Assembly: GCA_003550305.1 (NCBI GenBank)
Contig: QKYT01000019.1
Span: forward strand, 107,285-160,232
Origin: Glomus cerebriforme
Lineage: Eukaryota > Glomeromycota > Glomeromycetes > Glomerales > Glomeraceae
Direction: 5' to 3'
Length of the DNA: 52,948 nucleotides
Part shown: positions 11,228-22,950 of the stretch, in pieces
Numbering within the stretch: the first letter of the stretch is position 1
How the letters are laid out: the number at the start of each line of letters is the position of its first letter
Notes under the pieces: model-generated
Told to the model about the DNA's origin: nothing
What the model saw: the letters and a program-made list of their open reading frames with translations, nothing else
The model's database searches: none
Position numbers and translations under genes: made by a program

Positions 11228-13495
11228 CTAAAGATAGTATGAGTTATCCATTAGATTCTGGTCAAAACAATTCACAAAATTTAAAAATTTACTTTATTTA
11301 TTAAAAAAAAATATTCTTTAATACATTTAAAATAAAAAAAATCTATTACTACTACTCTTTTCTCTTGTATTCCTTTATTATCCTTTCTATTTTATTTCTG
11401 TTATTATTGTTTATTTTATTCTTATAATTTCTTTCTATTTCTGCTGTCTTATTAAATCTTTTATTTCCAACTTTTTCCCACAATTAAGTGACTGGCATGC
11501 CAATATACCTTTCTTTGTTCGTATCTATTTTTTTCTTTCAATCTTGTTTCTTCTTCAGTTTGACTTTGTCTTTATTTTGGATTTCTTCTTTATCTATTAT
11601 TATTGGCAACCCGTTTCTTTTATTATTCTTTTAGAGTCCAATTTGTTATATTTCTTGTTGTCCTTTTAACCATTCACCAGATAGCAAATATTTTCTTTTG
11701 CTTAATAATCCTTTTAACGTCTTTTTCTTTCATTTTCTTTCATTACACCTTTCTCTTATTGGATCTTCTCTGCTATCTCAAACTTATCTTCTATTATTTC
11801 TTTGTTGTATTATTTCTTTACTCATATTTATCTATTATTTTTTATTCTAATCTTTTTTAGTTGTTTTTAAGTTTTTAATTTCACAATTCAAATGCTGAAA
11901 TGGGTTAATTAACTTAAATATTTCTCCTCTTACTTCCAATAGTGAAGGATCAGAACGTTTCCAAGATCCAGATTATCTCAGCAATTCTGCGTCATTTTTC
12001 AATACTCGAGATATCCATTCTCTGAAAGTAATTTTTCGCCCAGCTATCTTTCTTTTGTGTTTCTTATTTTATCTTGAAGTGGTACTTCTTTTTTCTTTTA
12101 TCTTCTTGCTGTCTCCCCATCATGATCTTCAATATTGCTTATAAACATAAATACAAGGAAATGAAAAGGGATTTCTAATCTAAACCAAACCGCAGATAGG
12201 ATATATTCAACTATCTGACCAGTCTTTCCTTGCCTGATACGAAGAAGACTTCTATATACAGTATAAGGAAGAGAAGAGGAAGTTTAAAGGAATTTAAAAA
12301 AAAAATACCAAACCCGCCAGATAGAAGTTACTGACTGGTATTACTGGTTTCCTTGCCTGATAGAAGAAGGCCTCATATACAGTATAAGGAAGATAATAAG
12401 GAGTTTATTAAAGGGAATAGTTGGAGTATTTGTTAAAAAGGACAGAGAAGAAATAAATTTTGAATAATAATTAGGTAGTAATCCATCTTGCTGATAAAGT
12501 ATTTTTAAAATATGATGAATGAGTTCTAAGGATATTTTAATATATTTAATATGATAATTAAAAAAAAATAATATAGAATTTTGGAGGTATTTATATAATT
12601 AAAAGATATTAATATAAAAATGAGTCAAAATTATCAATAATACAATAATAAATTACATTACGCAAAATTCCGATTATAGTTTGTTAATGACTCATGATTT
12701 CTCCCTAATATTCAAGATTCACAACTGATTAATAAATTCAAAAAGGCCTAATTGAGAACCAAATATGGAATTTAATTTGCCACGTAATATATTAGAAATA
12801 TTTTATACCTGTTGTAACCCAAACGCTATCCGACTTGGAATATCCCAAATCAAACTTATTCCAAAATTTAACCATATCCCAAACTAAATATTTAACTTTT
12901 TTTAAATAAATAAAGATAGGGTATGACCAAATCAGTATTTATCGTGTTTATTAATATAAGAAACAGAAAAATATGAAAAACTTTATATGAGGACTTATAC
13001 TGACAACTTTATGTTATAAAAATGAAGTACCAATTGGTAATTGTTATTGGTATTAAGGATTTAAAGTTAAAAAGATTAATTTTAAAATTACTATACTTTA
13101 AAAGAATAACAAAAGAAACAGTTGTCAATAATAACAGATAAAGAAGAAATCAAAGAACATTTCCAAAATGAAGACAAAGTCAAAAAGGGGACAGGATTGA
13201 AGGAACAATCTGAAGAAAAAATACATATAAGAAATGTATACTGACTTAGAAAAAGATGCCAGTCACTTAATTATGGAAAAAAGTTGGAAATAAAATAACA
13301 ATAAGGTAGCAGAAAAAAAAGGAATAATGATATAAAAAAAATAAAATATAAGAATAAAATCACAATTTTTTTATTTTTTTTAGTGATTTTATTTTATTAA
13401 TTGTATTAAAGAATAATTTTTTAAATTTTGTGAATTGTTTCGACTGGATGATCTAATCACTAATGGATAACTCGTATTACTCTTTAATGAGTATA
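11228..13495. mobile_element. Element with two ~400-bp inverted arms
   Basis: The left arm (11228-11640) and right arm (13085-13495) are reverse complements with mismatches. Examples are TGAGTTATCCATTAG and AAACAATTCACAAAATTT, CCAACTTTTT followed by AATTAAGTGACTGGC, and TTTGACTTTGTCTT followed by GATTTCTTCTTTATC. They flank 1.45 kb without a gene. The arms are pyrimidine-rich on one strand. Long terminal inverted repeats without coding capacity suggest a foldback or MULE-like non-autonomous element. Ends and target duplication were not fixed. Hairpin repeat copy 2 lies inside. Confidence 0.55.
12150..12440 (+). repeat. Dispersed hairpin repeat, copy 2 (two units)
   Basis: The unit contains TCTGACCAGTCTTTCCTTGC, then CTGATACGAAGAAGACTTCT, then ATACAGTATAAGGAAG, and is repeated a second time with AACCCGCCAGATAG and TTTCCTTGCCTGATAGAAGA before TACAGTATAAGGAAG. 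CCTTGCCTGATA and TACAGTATAAGG pair to form a hairpin. Related copies lie at 5.84, 46.80 and 49.37 kb. Confidence 0.55.
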
Positions 13496-14131
13496 ATTAT
13501 TTTCTAAATTCTAAACACCAAAAACAATTGCTATTATAGCATAATTTATTTATTTAAACGAAAAAAATTACCATAGTATAGGATGAATACAAGACAAATC
13601 GCTTATTTCTTCGAAAAGGTTGAAAGACAAGTTGTCTCAGCACACTTTTGTCTTTCTATATAACAAGAAGAAAATTATTTGTTGTGAATATTTTTCCTGA
13701 TTTATTGCCCTAAATTTTCAATATAACAATTTCAATACAAGTTTTATATGAAAAGCGGGAATTCAGCAAACAATATATGAAACGCTAAATAAGCTGATCT
13801 AACTAGTATTCAATGCCGGCAACAAAAAAATGTTGGATGAAGTGGTATAACAATATTGCTAGGTCATGCTTCTAAAAGAGGCCCCGTTTATTCATCTAAC
13901 CCCTAGGTAATACTGGGAAGATAATATTATTCACGCTGTCACATGGCTACTGCGCTTATTATGCCCTAAATAATTCAATTGTCATGTCATAATTGCAGTG
14001 TAACATCCAAATATCTATAAAAAATTTTTTTTCGTTAGTTTTTATTTATACAGTATTTGTTCCTTTCGTTTTATCATATTATTATCTATTATCTATTAAC
14101 AAAGCAAACATCTAAACGCAAACTGTGCAAA
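13496..14131 (+). promoter_or_regulatory. Upstream region of the Uma2-like gene
   Basis: Non-coding. It includes a pair of GACAA...TTGTC repeats at 13623-13655 and a comparatively GC-rich patch at 13815-13975. No TATA box or defined site could be assigned. Confidence 0.3.
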
Positions 14132-15644
14132 ATGTCGACTTCTTCATCTGCTGACGAATCTGACGATTCCAGATATTCTTTATCATATGTCTCTAAGAAA
14201 CAAAAAAATGCCAAAGTTGAAAGCGCTTCCGCACCAAAACGTCGGTCACAGCGCATTGTCGATCAAAACTCGGATCTTGCAGTAGCCACCAGCCAGCTTA
14301 GGCTCAGTTCCAGTCAAAGCTCTAGTTATGACTTAAGTGACCTGGCATCTGGGCTCGAAGTGAACACAGATACAAATATAAATGAAGCCGACGAAAAGGA
14401 AAAGAATTGGTGGTTGAGTAAAGGTTCTTTAGGTTCTTTGGGTGTTGATGTGGAAAGGTAAAACGTTAACATTTACTTATTACATTTGTCTCATGCTAAA
14501 GTTTGATTTATCTTGTTAGACTACCTCTAGTTTTAGCAAGAAACGTAACATTTAGTCAGTTCGCAAAACGAGTTAATGAGATTAATGCTAGGAGATTCTT
14601 GGACTATCAAAACGGCACTGTAACTATTATTGAGTTACCTACTGGCGAACACGAAGCTGCACATTCTAAATTTAGTCGTCAGTTTACAAGTGCATTCAAT
14701 AATGCAACACCACAAGATGATATAGCGGACTGGGGTGCAAAAAGTAAGTCCTAATAAAAATTTAGCCTGCGTACATATTTTGCTGTGCTAAAACTAATTT
14801 TATTGCATTCAGGTTTGTACACTAACCTTCAATCAGGTGAATATGAAGAGCCAGACGCATGTTTTGTACCCATCCGTCTGCTGGATCCACTGAACCCGGC
14901 ACCAAATTCTTGTGACCGAAATGTTTGTATGATTTGTTATTAATTTGTTAGATATGAAAAATATGAATTTCATTATAAATTTATAATTTTTTTTAGGGAA
15001 ACCCATGGCCAACTATAATATTTGAAGTTGCTTCCTCAGAAACACTTCAACATGTAGTGGATAAGATAAATGATTATTGGCTAGCACCAAATCGCTGTGA
15101 GGATGTGATTGTTATTAAAATAGGTAATTGGAGTGAAAGACGCCGTAATAACCAGACTAGACGCCCTTTGCGTCGTTTGCGGGTTAGTATAATTTTGTGA
15201 TTTCTTTCTTCACTCCATTTGTTTAATCTGTTTTTTTATTTTCTTGACAGTGCCTAAAATTTTGTCGAACTGCAACTCTTCAACAAAATCCAAATGCTAC
15301 AACATTTAATGCAGTTGAAGAGGTAGGATTGATGTGTTTTACAATTGTTATTTTTTGCTTGTTTAGCTCACATTATTTATCACTTTCAGATTGAGTTCGG
15401 ATCTGTAGCCAACGGCAGGGAGAGTTACTTCTGCACTGGTCCTCACATGAGGTGGCTCACAATTGATCGTGATTGTATTTTTACTGGTTGTCCTCAACCT
15501 CCTCCTCTCCCTGTATTTTATGATGTCATCTCTTCAATACCTTTTCACCCTCCTCTATTTCCTCATCCTCTTCAAACTCCAGGAGTTGCTATTGATTTAT
15601 TCGATATTCAACAAGAGATTTTTAAGGCTATGGGTCCAAATTGA
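14132..15644 (+). CDS. Uma2-like (DUF820) PD-(D/E)XK nuclease-fold protein
   Basis: Six exons (14132-14457, 14520-14743, 14813-14922, 14997-15182, 15251-15322, 15390-15644) join in frame across GT-AG introns to 390 residues. The ATG at 14132 opens a Ser-rich, basic N-terminus (MSTSSSADESDDSRYS, later KRRSQR), probably disordered and perhaps nuclear. The folded part has FLDYQNGTVTIIELPTGEHE, then EEPDACF with Pro197-Asp198, then IIFEVASSETLQHVVDKIND with Glu230, then DVIVIKIG. A PD pair followed by ExxSxS and DK-Y is the pattern of the bacterial Uma2/DUF820 family of putative restriction endonucleases. The Lys of a classical ExK is absent, as is common in Uma2. A Pro-rich C-terminal tail follows. 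It has introns and no stops, so it looks expressed and is the only intact nuclease-like gene in this cluster. The biochemical activity is inferred from the fold. Confidence 0.7.
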
Positions 15645-15948
15645 GAGTGCAAGAATAATTTGCAATACAAAATTCAAAATTATATATAAATAATTCTTAA
15701 AATAATAAAGTTATATTTTTGCGAAGGCAGCGAAGCATTGTTACATAATAATAATTCCTCTCTAGCTTAGTAATTTTAGATAAAATAAATAAAAAACACG
15801 TTAGGTATATATGCTTAGAAAGATGAAAACTTGTAAAACAAACAATTTTGATTGTAATGCGGAATCTGGGTTCCATCATATGTAATTCTCGTGTAGGATA
15901 TATATTAATAATCTGTGATGAAAAAAAGCAGTGATTAAAGTTTTGAGT

Positions 15949-16345
15949 TTACTCAATAAGGCCCAATTCTCGATGATGTTCAGGAATGACTACATATGGG
16001 TCTTCGTAATACCAAACATACCTCAAGGCAATACAGTTTTCTTCGCATAATTCTTTCTTGAGTTGATCCCGTGCTTGCTGTTTGATAAAATTATTGGGAT
16101 TGCCTCTATGAAAGAATTCGATATATTATTTATGTTGGGGACCTTGTACTTCAATCGCAAAACCATGTACTGGATAATATATATCAAGTTCTAATCCCTT
16201 AGAATTTTCAAGAAATCTGGTTGGCGAATACCTAAAGGTGGTCCCAAATATTTAGAAACAATTTCACAACATAAATTTTCATATTTATTCCGACAAATTG
16301 GACACCAGGTATTAATAGCATTAAGTGTTGCATGCCATGAACAAT
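15949..16345 (-). pseudogene. Treble-clef zinc finger plus VSR-like nuclease relic
   Basis: The minus strand reads CSWHATLNAINTWCPICRNK, then YENLCCEIVSKYLGPP. This is a zinc-binding treble-clef pattern (C, then WCPxC). After a frameshift comes GLELDIYYPVHGFAIEVQG, then QHK-stop-YIEFFHRGNPNN, then ENCIALRYVWYYEDPY, ending at TAA 15949. Asp in LELDIYY followed by ExQ in IEVQG is the layout of VSR/PD-(D/E)XK nuclease folds, often preceded by such zinc repeats. A stop (TAA), a frameshift and a missing start make it a pseudogene. It is convergent with the Uma2-like gene, 305 bases away. Confidence 0.5.
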
Positions 16346-16459
16346 TAATTTAGAATATTGAAACCAGTAGGTAATATACTGTTTCACGACTATGGTATTT
16401 TTTATTAACATCTTACGGAGAACTTTTTCATCTTTGATGGGATTCTTGTGTCTATCAAT

Positions 16460-16570
16460 AGAACATTTTGGTTTCTAATGCTAATTTCGAAGAAATTAAA
16501 CGTAGTATCGAAAGCCAATCAAAAGAACAAACTCAAAATATTACCAACTCTGTTAAAAGTTTTCCATAGA
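16460..16570 (+). pseudogene. Short relic, Glu/Gln/Lys-rich
   Basis: About 30 codons read VSNANFEEIKRSIESQSKEQ, then TQNITNSVKSFP, then TAG. It is protein-like but too short to assign. The rest of 16346-17430 shows no gene. Confidence 0.25.
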
Positions 16571-17424
16571 AATTCTAAGAACGAGGTTAATTATTTTGTC
16601 AAATATGAAAAGTAACTCAGAAACTATCTTGACCAAGGTTATTTCATAACGACTCTCTAATAACATACGTTTGAGTAAATGGAACGTAATACTCTTCTTT
16701 TTTATACTTTATCACCTGATACTAAAGTAGTAGTATTTGATTTATTATTTCTTTATGATAGACAAAAAGGATTACGTTATATTATATTGTTTCAGGTTCA
16801 TTAGTCACTATTTTTAATAAATCCATTGCTTAGTTACGTGTGTTTCTTATCACTCAATGTTAATTTGTCCCAGAATTATAATAGTCCATACAAGAATCGT
16901 TAACAATCAAATTTGTTATATACAAATAAGATAAAATCTAATATATTAAATAAAGAGTATTACAAAAACAACAAATATAACTACAGATTTTTCTATGATA
17001 GTGGTCTGTATTTTTTAATGATCACATATCATAATCTCAGAGTTTTCTTATTAATATTGTCTATTTCTCTTGTTAATATAGATCGTATGTGACAAAATAG
17101 AAAATGAATGATCGTATCATCATAATTGTGTATGAAAAATACATACCTCAAACTGTTGAATCTTTTGTAAGCAAGAAATCAATAAACATTTAATAGATAC
17201 CAGAGATTCCTTAATGCTTCTATTGCCATAGAGTTTTATGGGAATTTCCAATAATGCATGTTAAAGAGGAATATGAAAGAAAATACGATTTACATCATCC
17301 AATGATTACAAACTATAAAATACAAATTCAGAGTATGGATCACTTGTAAAGACATCTGGGTCTTTTGTGAATCCCTTTGAGGTTATCGCTCGAAATAACG
17401 CATTTTTTTTATAAAATTTTCTTG

Positions 17425-18302
17425 TATAAAATATACTCGTTAAAAAATGTCTCATCCGGATAAATAATTTGACTATAATTCATCAACACTTAATAATATC
17501 ATATATTATATAGAATTTTTGAAGTATGATGCGGATACACTTTGTAATAGACTCGAATTTATTAGGAATAAACTCGGTCATGTCGAAATAAATGAATCTT
17601 TTGGGAAAAATTCAGACAAAACTATGCCATTATAAAAGCTGATATAATCATAAAAAATATACAGGGTAATACTAAACAACTCAAAAGAGATCTTGCAATT
17701 AGTTTGCGCAGTAAAAAAAAATCAATCAGTATTTGAGCCGAAATTTAGTTCCACTGAATTTTATCCTATCCTTATTTGTTTAGCACAGGCTGTGAATGAA
17801 CGAAAAAGTTTACCATATAATAATATAATCTTAGTTGAGGGTTAAATTGACTTTCTTTTGTTTCAACAAATACAAGAGATGATTAAAGGAGTTTTAGAAG
17901 TTACTACTGGTAAGAATTTACTATATTATATGGATTAGAATAATACGGTAATAATTTACCTCCATTTTTAGTCGCAAAAATGTTATTGTTAAATATAGCA
18001 ATGGAGGATATATCGAACCAATCCAAGAATATGGTTCAAGTGAGTATAATTATTTTTTATCTATTAAATAGCAAATATTAGTTAAATAACGTCTGTTACA
18101 TTATAGCCTTATCGAACAAGGAGAAATAACTCTTTTTGTCAATGATTCTAAAAAAACGATATGGCTCGAAAATGATAAGGAAAGTGATATTTTGATGGGT
18201 ACAAATCAAGTGAAAATAAAATTTAATAAAGATGCTCTATCAGAAGCTCCCGTAGATTCTTTTAATGATGTGGTTTATTTATTATGTTCGAACAAACAAT
18301 AA
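17425..18302 (+). pseudogene. Unrecognised multi-exon gene relic
   Basis: Readable blocks lie in order. A possible ATG at 17445 is followed at once by a stop. Then come FEPKFSSTEFYPILICLAQA, then VNERKSLPYNNIILVEG, stop, IDFLLFQQIQEMIKGVLEVT up to a GTAAGA donor at about 17910. A further block is GGYIEPIQEYGSS. The last exon is LIEQGEITLFVNDSKKTIWL, then ESDILMGTNQVKIKFNKDAL, ending at TAA 18302. Stops and shifts in the first half show decay. No domain was recognised. Block order and splice sites suggest a former gene of at least 250 residues. Confidence 0.35.
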
Positions 18303-20408
18303 TATACTCTCAATAGGGTTATCTAAATGGGTGATGACATTTATTGTGATCCCATAATCATATTGGACTTTTATATGATCTAATTGAATATCATTGGGAA
18401 GTAATCAAGATATTTCAAATCACTTAATGTACTTTATTGCCAACGCATCTTACATCTTCTCATATAAGAACTGTCGTACGAACAAATAAGTTAGTTATAG
18501 GAGATATCTGCTAAGAATTTAAAGGGTTAAAATTAAACAAATAATTCTTTAATATTATTTCCTTTTTATTATAATAAATTATTTTATTTTATTTATTTTG
18601 CCAATAAAATTATTTAATATATATTTTATTATTTAAAAATATAATTTTTTTATTACAATTGTATGTTTACAGTAACTTTACTGTGATATCATTTATAAAT
18701 TCTAACGTACAATTATAAAATTAAACAAATAATCTTTAATTTGGAGTTAAATAAAAAACTAAAAATGAATAAAGGTATACTCAATACATTGAATTATTGA
18801 TTTAACTTTATATATCATCGTTATTTAAAACGTTCGTTTATTTTCTTGAACGCTACAAGATTTCAATATGATTCAGTGAATAACAGTAAAGTACTGTGAT
18901 GTTTCTTGCATTTTTTTTTTTACTTCATATACAACCAATAACATGTTAAATGTCATATTATTTGTTATTTTTAACATTTAGATTATTTTAACAAAAAATA
19001 TTGTAGTTTGAAATTTAGTCTTACACAGATAAATTATCATCATCAAATTGATCGATTCCTTAAAAGGTATAGAGTATGTCCATAATTTTTATATACGTGT
19101 ACAAAAAAATCTGGCTTAATTTTTTGAGATTGTCTATTCAAACAAATATTCCCATTCACAAAAGAAATTTTCAATAATTAGTTAAAAAAAATATTGTTTA
19201 AAATTCGTGGGTTTAAATTTATCCTATTATGTTAAGTTTCAAATTGCCTATTAAATTATGACGTCATACAAAATCAAGTAACCTTTTGAATATTAGTTGA
19301 TCGATCAAATAATCAGACGATGCGAAACATTATTAAACCATTTTCTCTTCTAATTTATTTTATGATGGCGAAATTCGAATAGGTGATAATTTTATAACCA
19401 ATCAGATTTTTTTTAAAAAAAATGCTTTATCTCATTATATTTTGATAAGTTTTTATAAAATAATTTCTTTAAATCATGACTCGTAATATTTTTTTAAAAT
19501 AATTTAACTTAGAAAATTAAATGTGCGAAAAAAAATTATTTAAATCACGTGATTTTATACATACGATTTATGCTTGTTTACAAAATTATAAAACAACAAT
19601 CTCTTTTTTAAAAAAATCATTTTTAGTATATAACTGATAATCTAAGTTTACGATATTTTAAAAATTAAATTTTTTAGGATTGTATTTTACCTTTTCCCAT
19701 ACTAATTCAGAAATATATAACAATAAAAAAAAAAATCTAAAATACCACATTAAACATTTTATGCATGAAAATCTTTACTTAAATATAATTGATTATCAAA
19801 TGAAAAATGAAAAATAATGAGACGACAATGATTTCCAATAAATGTCAATTTTGTCATTTAGATCATTTGAGAAATGTACAATCGCCAAGCGTTTTAGGAT
19901 TATAACAAAGGATTAGTCAACTCTTTTGAATGAGCTACTTTGAATACTCTTATTTAACCTTTTATTATCTTATTACCTTTTTATTGGTATATTAAAGTAG
20001 TACAGAAATTAAAGGTTAATAAATTATTTAGTATATTGTTTAACTTTTACATAATTGAAAACATTTTAAAATCTTAACTATAATTATTTCAGTTAAAAAA
20101 CATTTGGGCTGATATTCTTTTATTATTATTGTTTTCTAGGTTAGGAATAATTCTTTTAACTTGAAATTAATAAGATCAGCAAAAATTTGGCGAGTTAACT
20201 GTTAATCAACAAAAAATTAATTTTAATTTTGGTAAAAACTTAAAACTAAGAAGATCGACAAATTCGGCGGGTAAGGTTTGCTACGCACTAAAAAAAAAAA
20301 TTTAAATTACTCAAAAATTCACAGTGGGATTTTTTTTTTCGTTTAATTTTCTCCCTTTCGATTTTGAAAAAAAATTCCGAAAAAACTTACTATTTAAAAA
20401 AATTTATT
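18303..20408. other. Intergenic, AT-rich; no gene seen
   Basis: About 2.1 kb of AT-rich DNA with homopolymers and no convincing frame. The last 200 bases are the 5' flank of the kinase at 20409. A TTG-initiated extension of the kinase frame back to 20364 was ignored. Confidence 0.4.
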
Positions 20409-22204
20409 ATGGCTACTATTAGACAAGAAATTGTTTATGGTGCGATTCATAGAGCTAATGCGTTGATAGATTATAACATCAATAGTTTGGATAAAAGATA
20501 TGAATTTCGAAAACGAACAATTCTTAATGATGAATCACTTACAATGGATGAAAAAACAGAAGCAAAAAAAATATTAAAAGGAGAATATGATTATCATAAA
20601 TTTTTATTAAATGAAAAAACAAAAAGAATATGTGAAAATTGTTCTTTAGAATGTTTGGCTACATCATATTGTGAACAATGTATTCGAACTTATTTAAAAA
20701 ATAATTTCTCAAATTGGAAATCAGGAAATAATGAGATCGATACATTAATACAAAAATGTCAAATTGAATCACTTAAACCAGATAATATAATTGAATGGAT
20801 ACCATATAATAATTTACAAAATGTTAAATATTTGACTAAAGGTGGATGTTCCAAAATTTATATAGCAAATTGGCTCAATGGACCATATATTGAATGGGAT
20901 TCTGATGAACGACAATTAAAAAGACTTCTTAGAACTTGTAAAGTAATACTTAAAACTTTGGAGAATATTGAAAGTGCTGATAGAAGTTGGTTTGATGAGG
21001 TACATATTTTTAAAATTTTATTTTTTAATAAAAATATTATTCCTATTAATTAATTATAATATTGTATCATTTATAGGCAACATCTCATTTAACATTAGAA
21101 AATAAATATGTTAATTTTGTCAGATGTTATGGTTTAACACAAGATCCATCAAGTGGAAATTATATGCTTGTAATGCGTTTAATGGATACTGATTTAAGAA
21201 AATATTTACAACATGAACGTACATGGAAAGAAAAAATAAACGCTGTTTATAGAATAATGCTCGCTCTTTATTTCATTCATCATAGTAATTCAATTCATCG
21301 TGATTTACATCCTGGAAATATTTTATATTTACAATCACAAAATTATTGGTATATAAGTGATTTTGGATTTTGTGGTCCTGTTGATAAACCATTAAAAAGT
21401 ATATATGGAAATCTTCCTTATATAGCTCCGGAAGTTATAGTTGGAAAAGAATATACTTTTGCATCTGATATTTATAGTTTTGGTATACTTATGTGGGAAA
21501 TTTCATCTGGTCAAATACCTTTTAAAAATTATGAACATAATTATTATCTTGCTATGAATATTGTTAATGGTATGAGACCAAAAATTCCACCTGGAATTCC
21601 ACAAGAATATATTAAATTAATGAAACAATGTTGGGATGCTGACCCATTGAAAAGACCTAATATAGTTACTCTTGGAAAAGAAATTGAAAAGATGTGGAAA
21701 TGTTGTTACAGAAATAATAATAATTCAAATGAATTTCTTACTGTAGAATATAATAATGCAAATCTAAGTTCGGGTTCTATCTTTTCAACTAGTAGACTTT
21801 ATCATTTTGAAAATTTATCAGAACCGAGAAATGCAACTGAAGGTATAGTAAAAAATTTTTTTTTTTATTTATATTAACTATTAATTTCCTTTATACTTAT
21901 CTAATAATATAATTTTATCTTTAAAATATAATCAGTACAACAAGAAGGTAACTAACTAATTAATAATTAACTATTTTAAAATTTTTCAAATATAAACTAA
22001 TTTTTAACTATTTGACTCTTCATAGCATTTCATAGCAAACCTTATGATTTTAATATACCTGAAGATAGTAAGTCTATTTAAAAATGATATATATTATTTT
22101 ATTATCAGTTTATTTTTTTTCTTATATATTATTTAACTTTTATTTTTTTTTTAGAAATTGAAGATATTACTAAGGATTTAAAGGAATTAGGATTAGTTAG
22201 ATAA
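20409..22204 (+). CDS. Protein kinase with Cys-rich N-terminus, five exons
   Basis: Exons 20409-20999, 21077-21842, 21936-21947, 22026-22067 and 22155-22204 join to 486 residues. The ATG at 20409 (MATIRQE) is preferred because this family, remembered from Rhizophagus, starts so. Residues 70-100 carry CENC, C82 and CEQC, a possible zinc ribbon. The kinase domain spans about 135-400: a weak glycine loop (TKGGCSK), the Lys in VILK at 182, the catalytic loop HRDLHPGN at 271-278, DFG at 292-294, APEV, SDIYSFG, and CWDADPLKRP. It looks like a catalytically complete tyrosine-kinase-like (TKL) Ser/Thr kinase. The C-terminal tail FHSKPYDFNIPED, also typical of the family, is built from exons 4 and 5. 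Exon 3 is only 12 nt. Introns 2-4 are all phase 1. It has no Sel1 repeats, unlike the other kinases here. Confidence 0.85.
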
Positions 22205-22650
22205 ATTTATAACAAATTTAGTGAAATTCTTCATTTTTTTTTTGTAAATTATATTAATTATTATATTATGTTTTATTTTGTTAATAAAATTGTTTGTATA
22301 TTTTTAATGTTTTTTTTTTTTTTTAACGTGATAACACATAAGAATAATAAACGTAAACTTTATAGTAAATATAGTAAATTAATATAATTATTAGTAAACT
22401 TTGATCTAATTTTGATATTTGTTGAGTTGCACGCGATATATTAAATCTAATCCTGAAATAGCGAAAATTTTTTAATTAAGTCAAACACCTTTGAAATTTC
22501 TGAAGGTAAAAGTTTGTTAGCTTTACATTCTTTCAGAATGATCTTTTTTCTTTGAAAAGGAAAATTCAAAGATTAAATAAGAGTTTTTATCGTAATTAAA
22601 ATCAACAAAACAAAATTACTCTTTATTGGCGAACTAATTAAATGAGGATT
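22205..22650. other. 3' flank of the kinase; no gene seen
   Basis: AT-rich with a T14 run at about 22311-22324. No feature could be called. Confidence 0.35.
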
Positions 22651-22658
22651 TCCGTGAC

Positions 22659-22942
22659 TAGTGCTTTGATCCGAGTCCGGTTTATCCGGATAAAATCCGG
22701 ATAAAACCGATAATCCGCTGTTATATCCGCGGTTTTATCCGATTTTCGACGGATTTTATCCGGATCGTTGGGATTCGGATAATTCAAAATATTTCGGGAA
22801 CTAATGGTCAGATTTCTATGATTCATAGTTTGTTCGAAAGCCCTTAATGTCAGGAATATGTTTATAGTACTGAAATTTTAAAAATAATTGATCCTAACCC
22901 GAATTTTATTAAATAACTATTTTTATCCGGATCAAAGCACTA
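22659..22942. mobile_element. hAT-like MITE, 284 bp, with 8-bp target duplication
   Basis: The ends are TAGTGCTTTGATCCG and its exact reverse complement CGGATCAAAGCACTA. The element is flanked by the direct repeat TCCGTGAC at 22651-22658 and 22943-22950. An 8-bp duplication and a TAGTG end fit the hAT superfamily. The interior carries repeated ATCCGGATAAA motifs that can fold on themselves, and no transposase. The open frame at 22638-22826 is a by-product of this repeat. A second, oppositely oriented copy lies at 30885-31208. Confidence 0.9.
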
Positions 22943-22950
22943 TCCGTGAC

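Noticed and set aside
11603..11860. Hydrophobic Phe/Leu-rich plus frame
   Set aside because: It is the translation of a pyrimidine-rich arm of the inverted repeat; low complexity.
22638..22826. Minus-strand frame, also seen at 31041-31307 on the plus strand
   Set aside because: Both lie inside the two copies of the hAT-like MITE and reflect its repeated sequence, not a gene.
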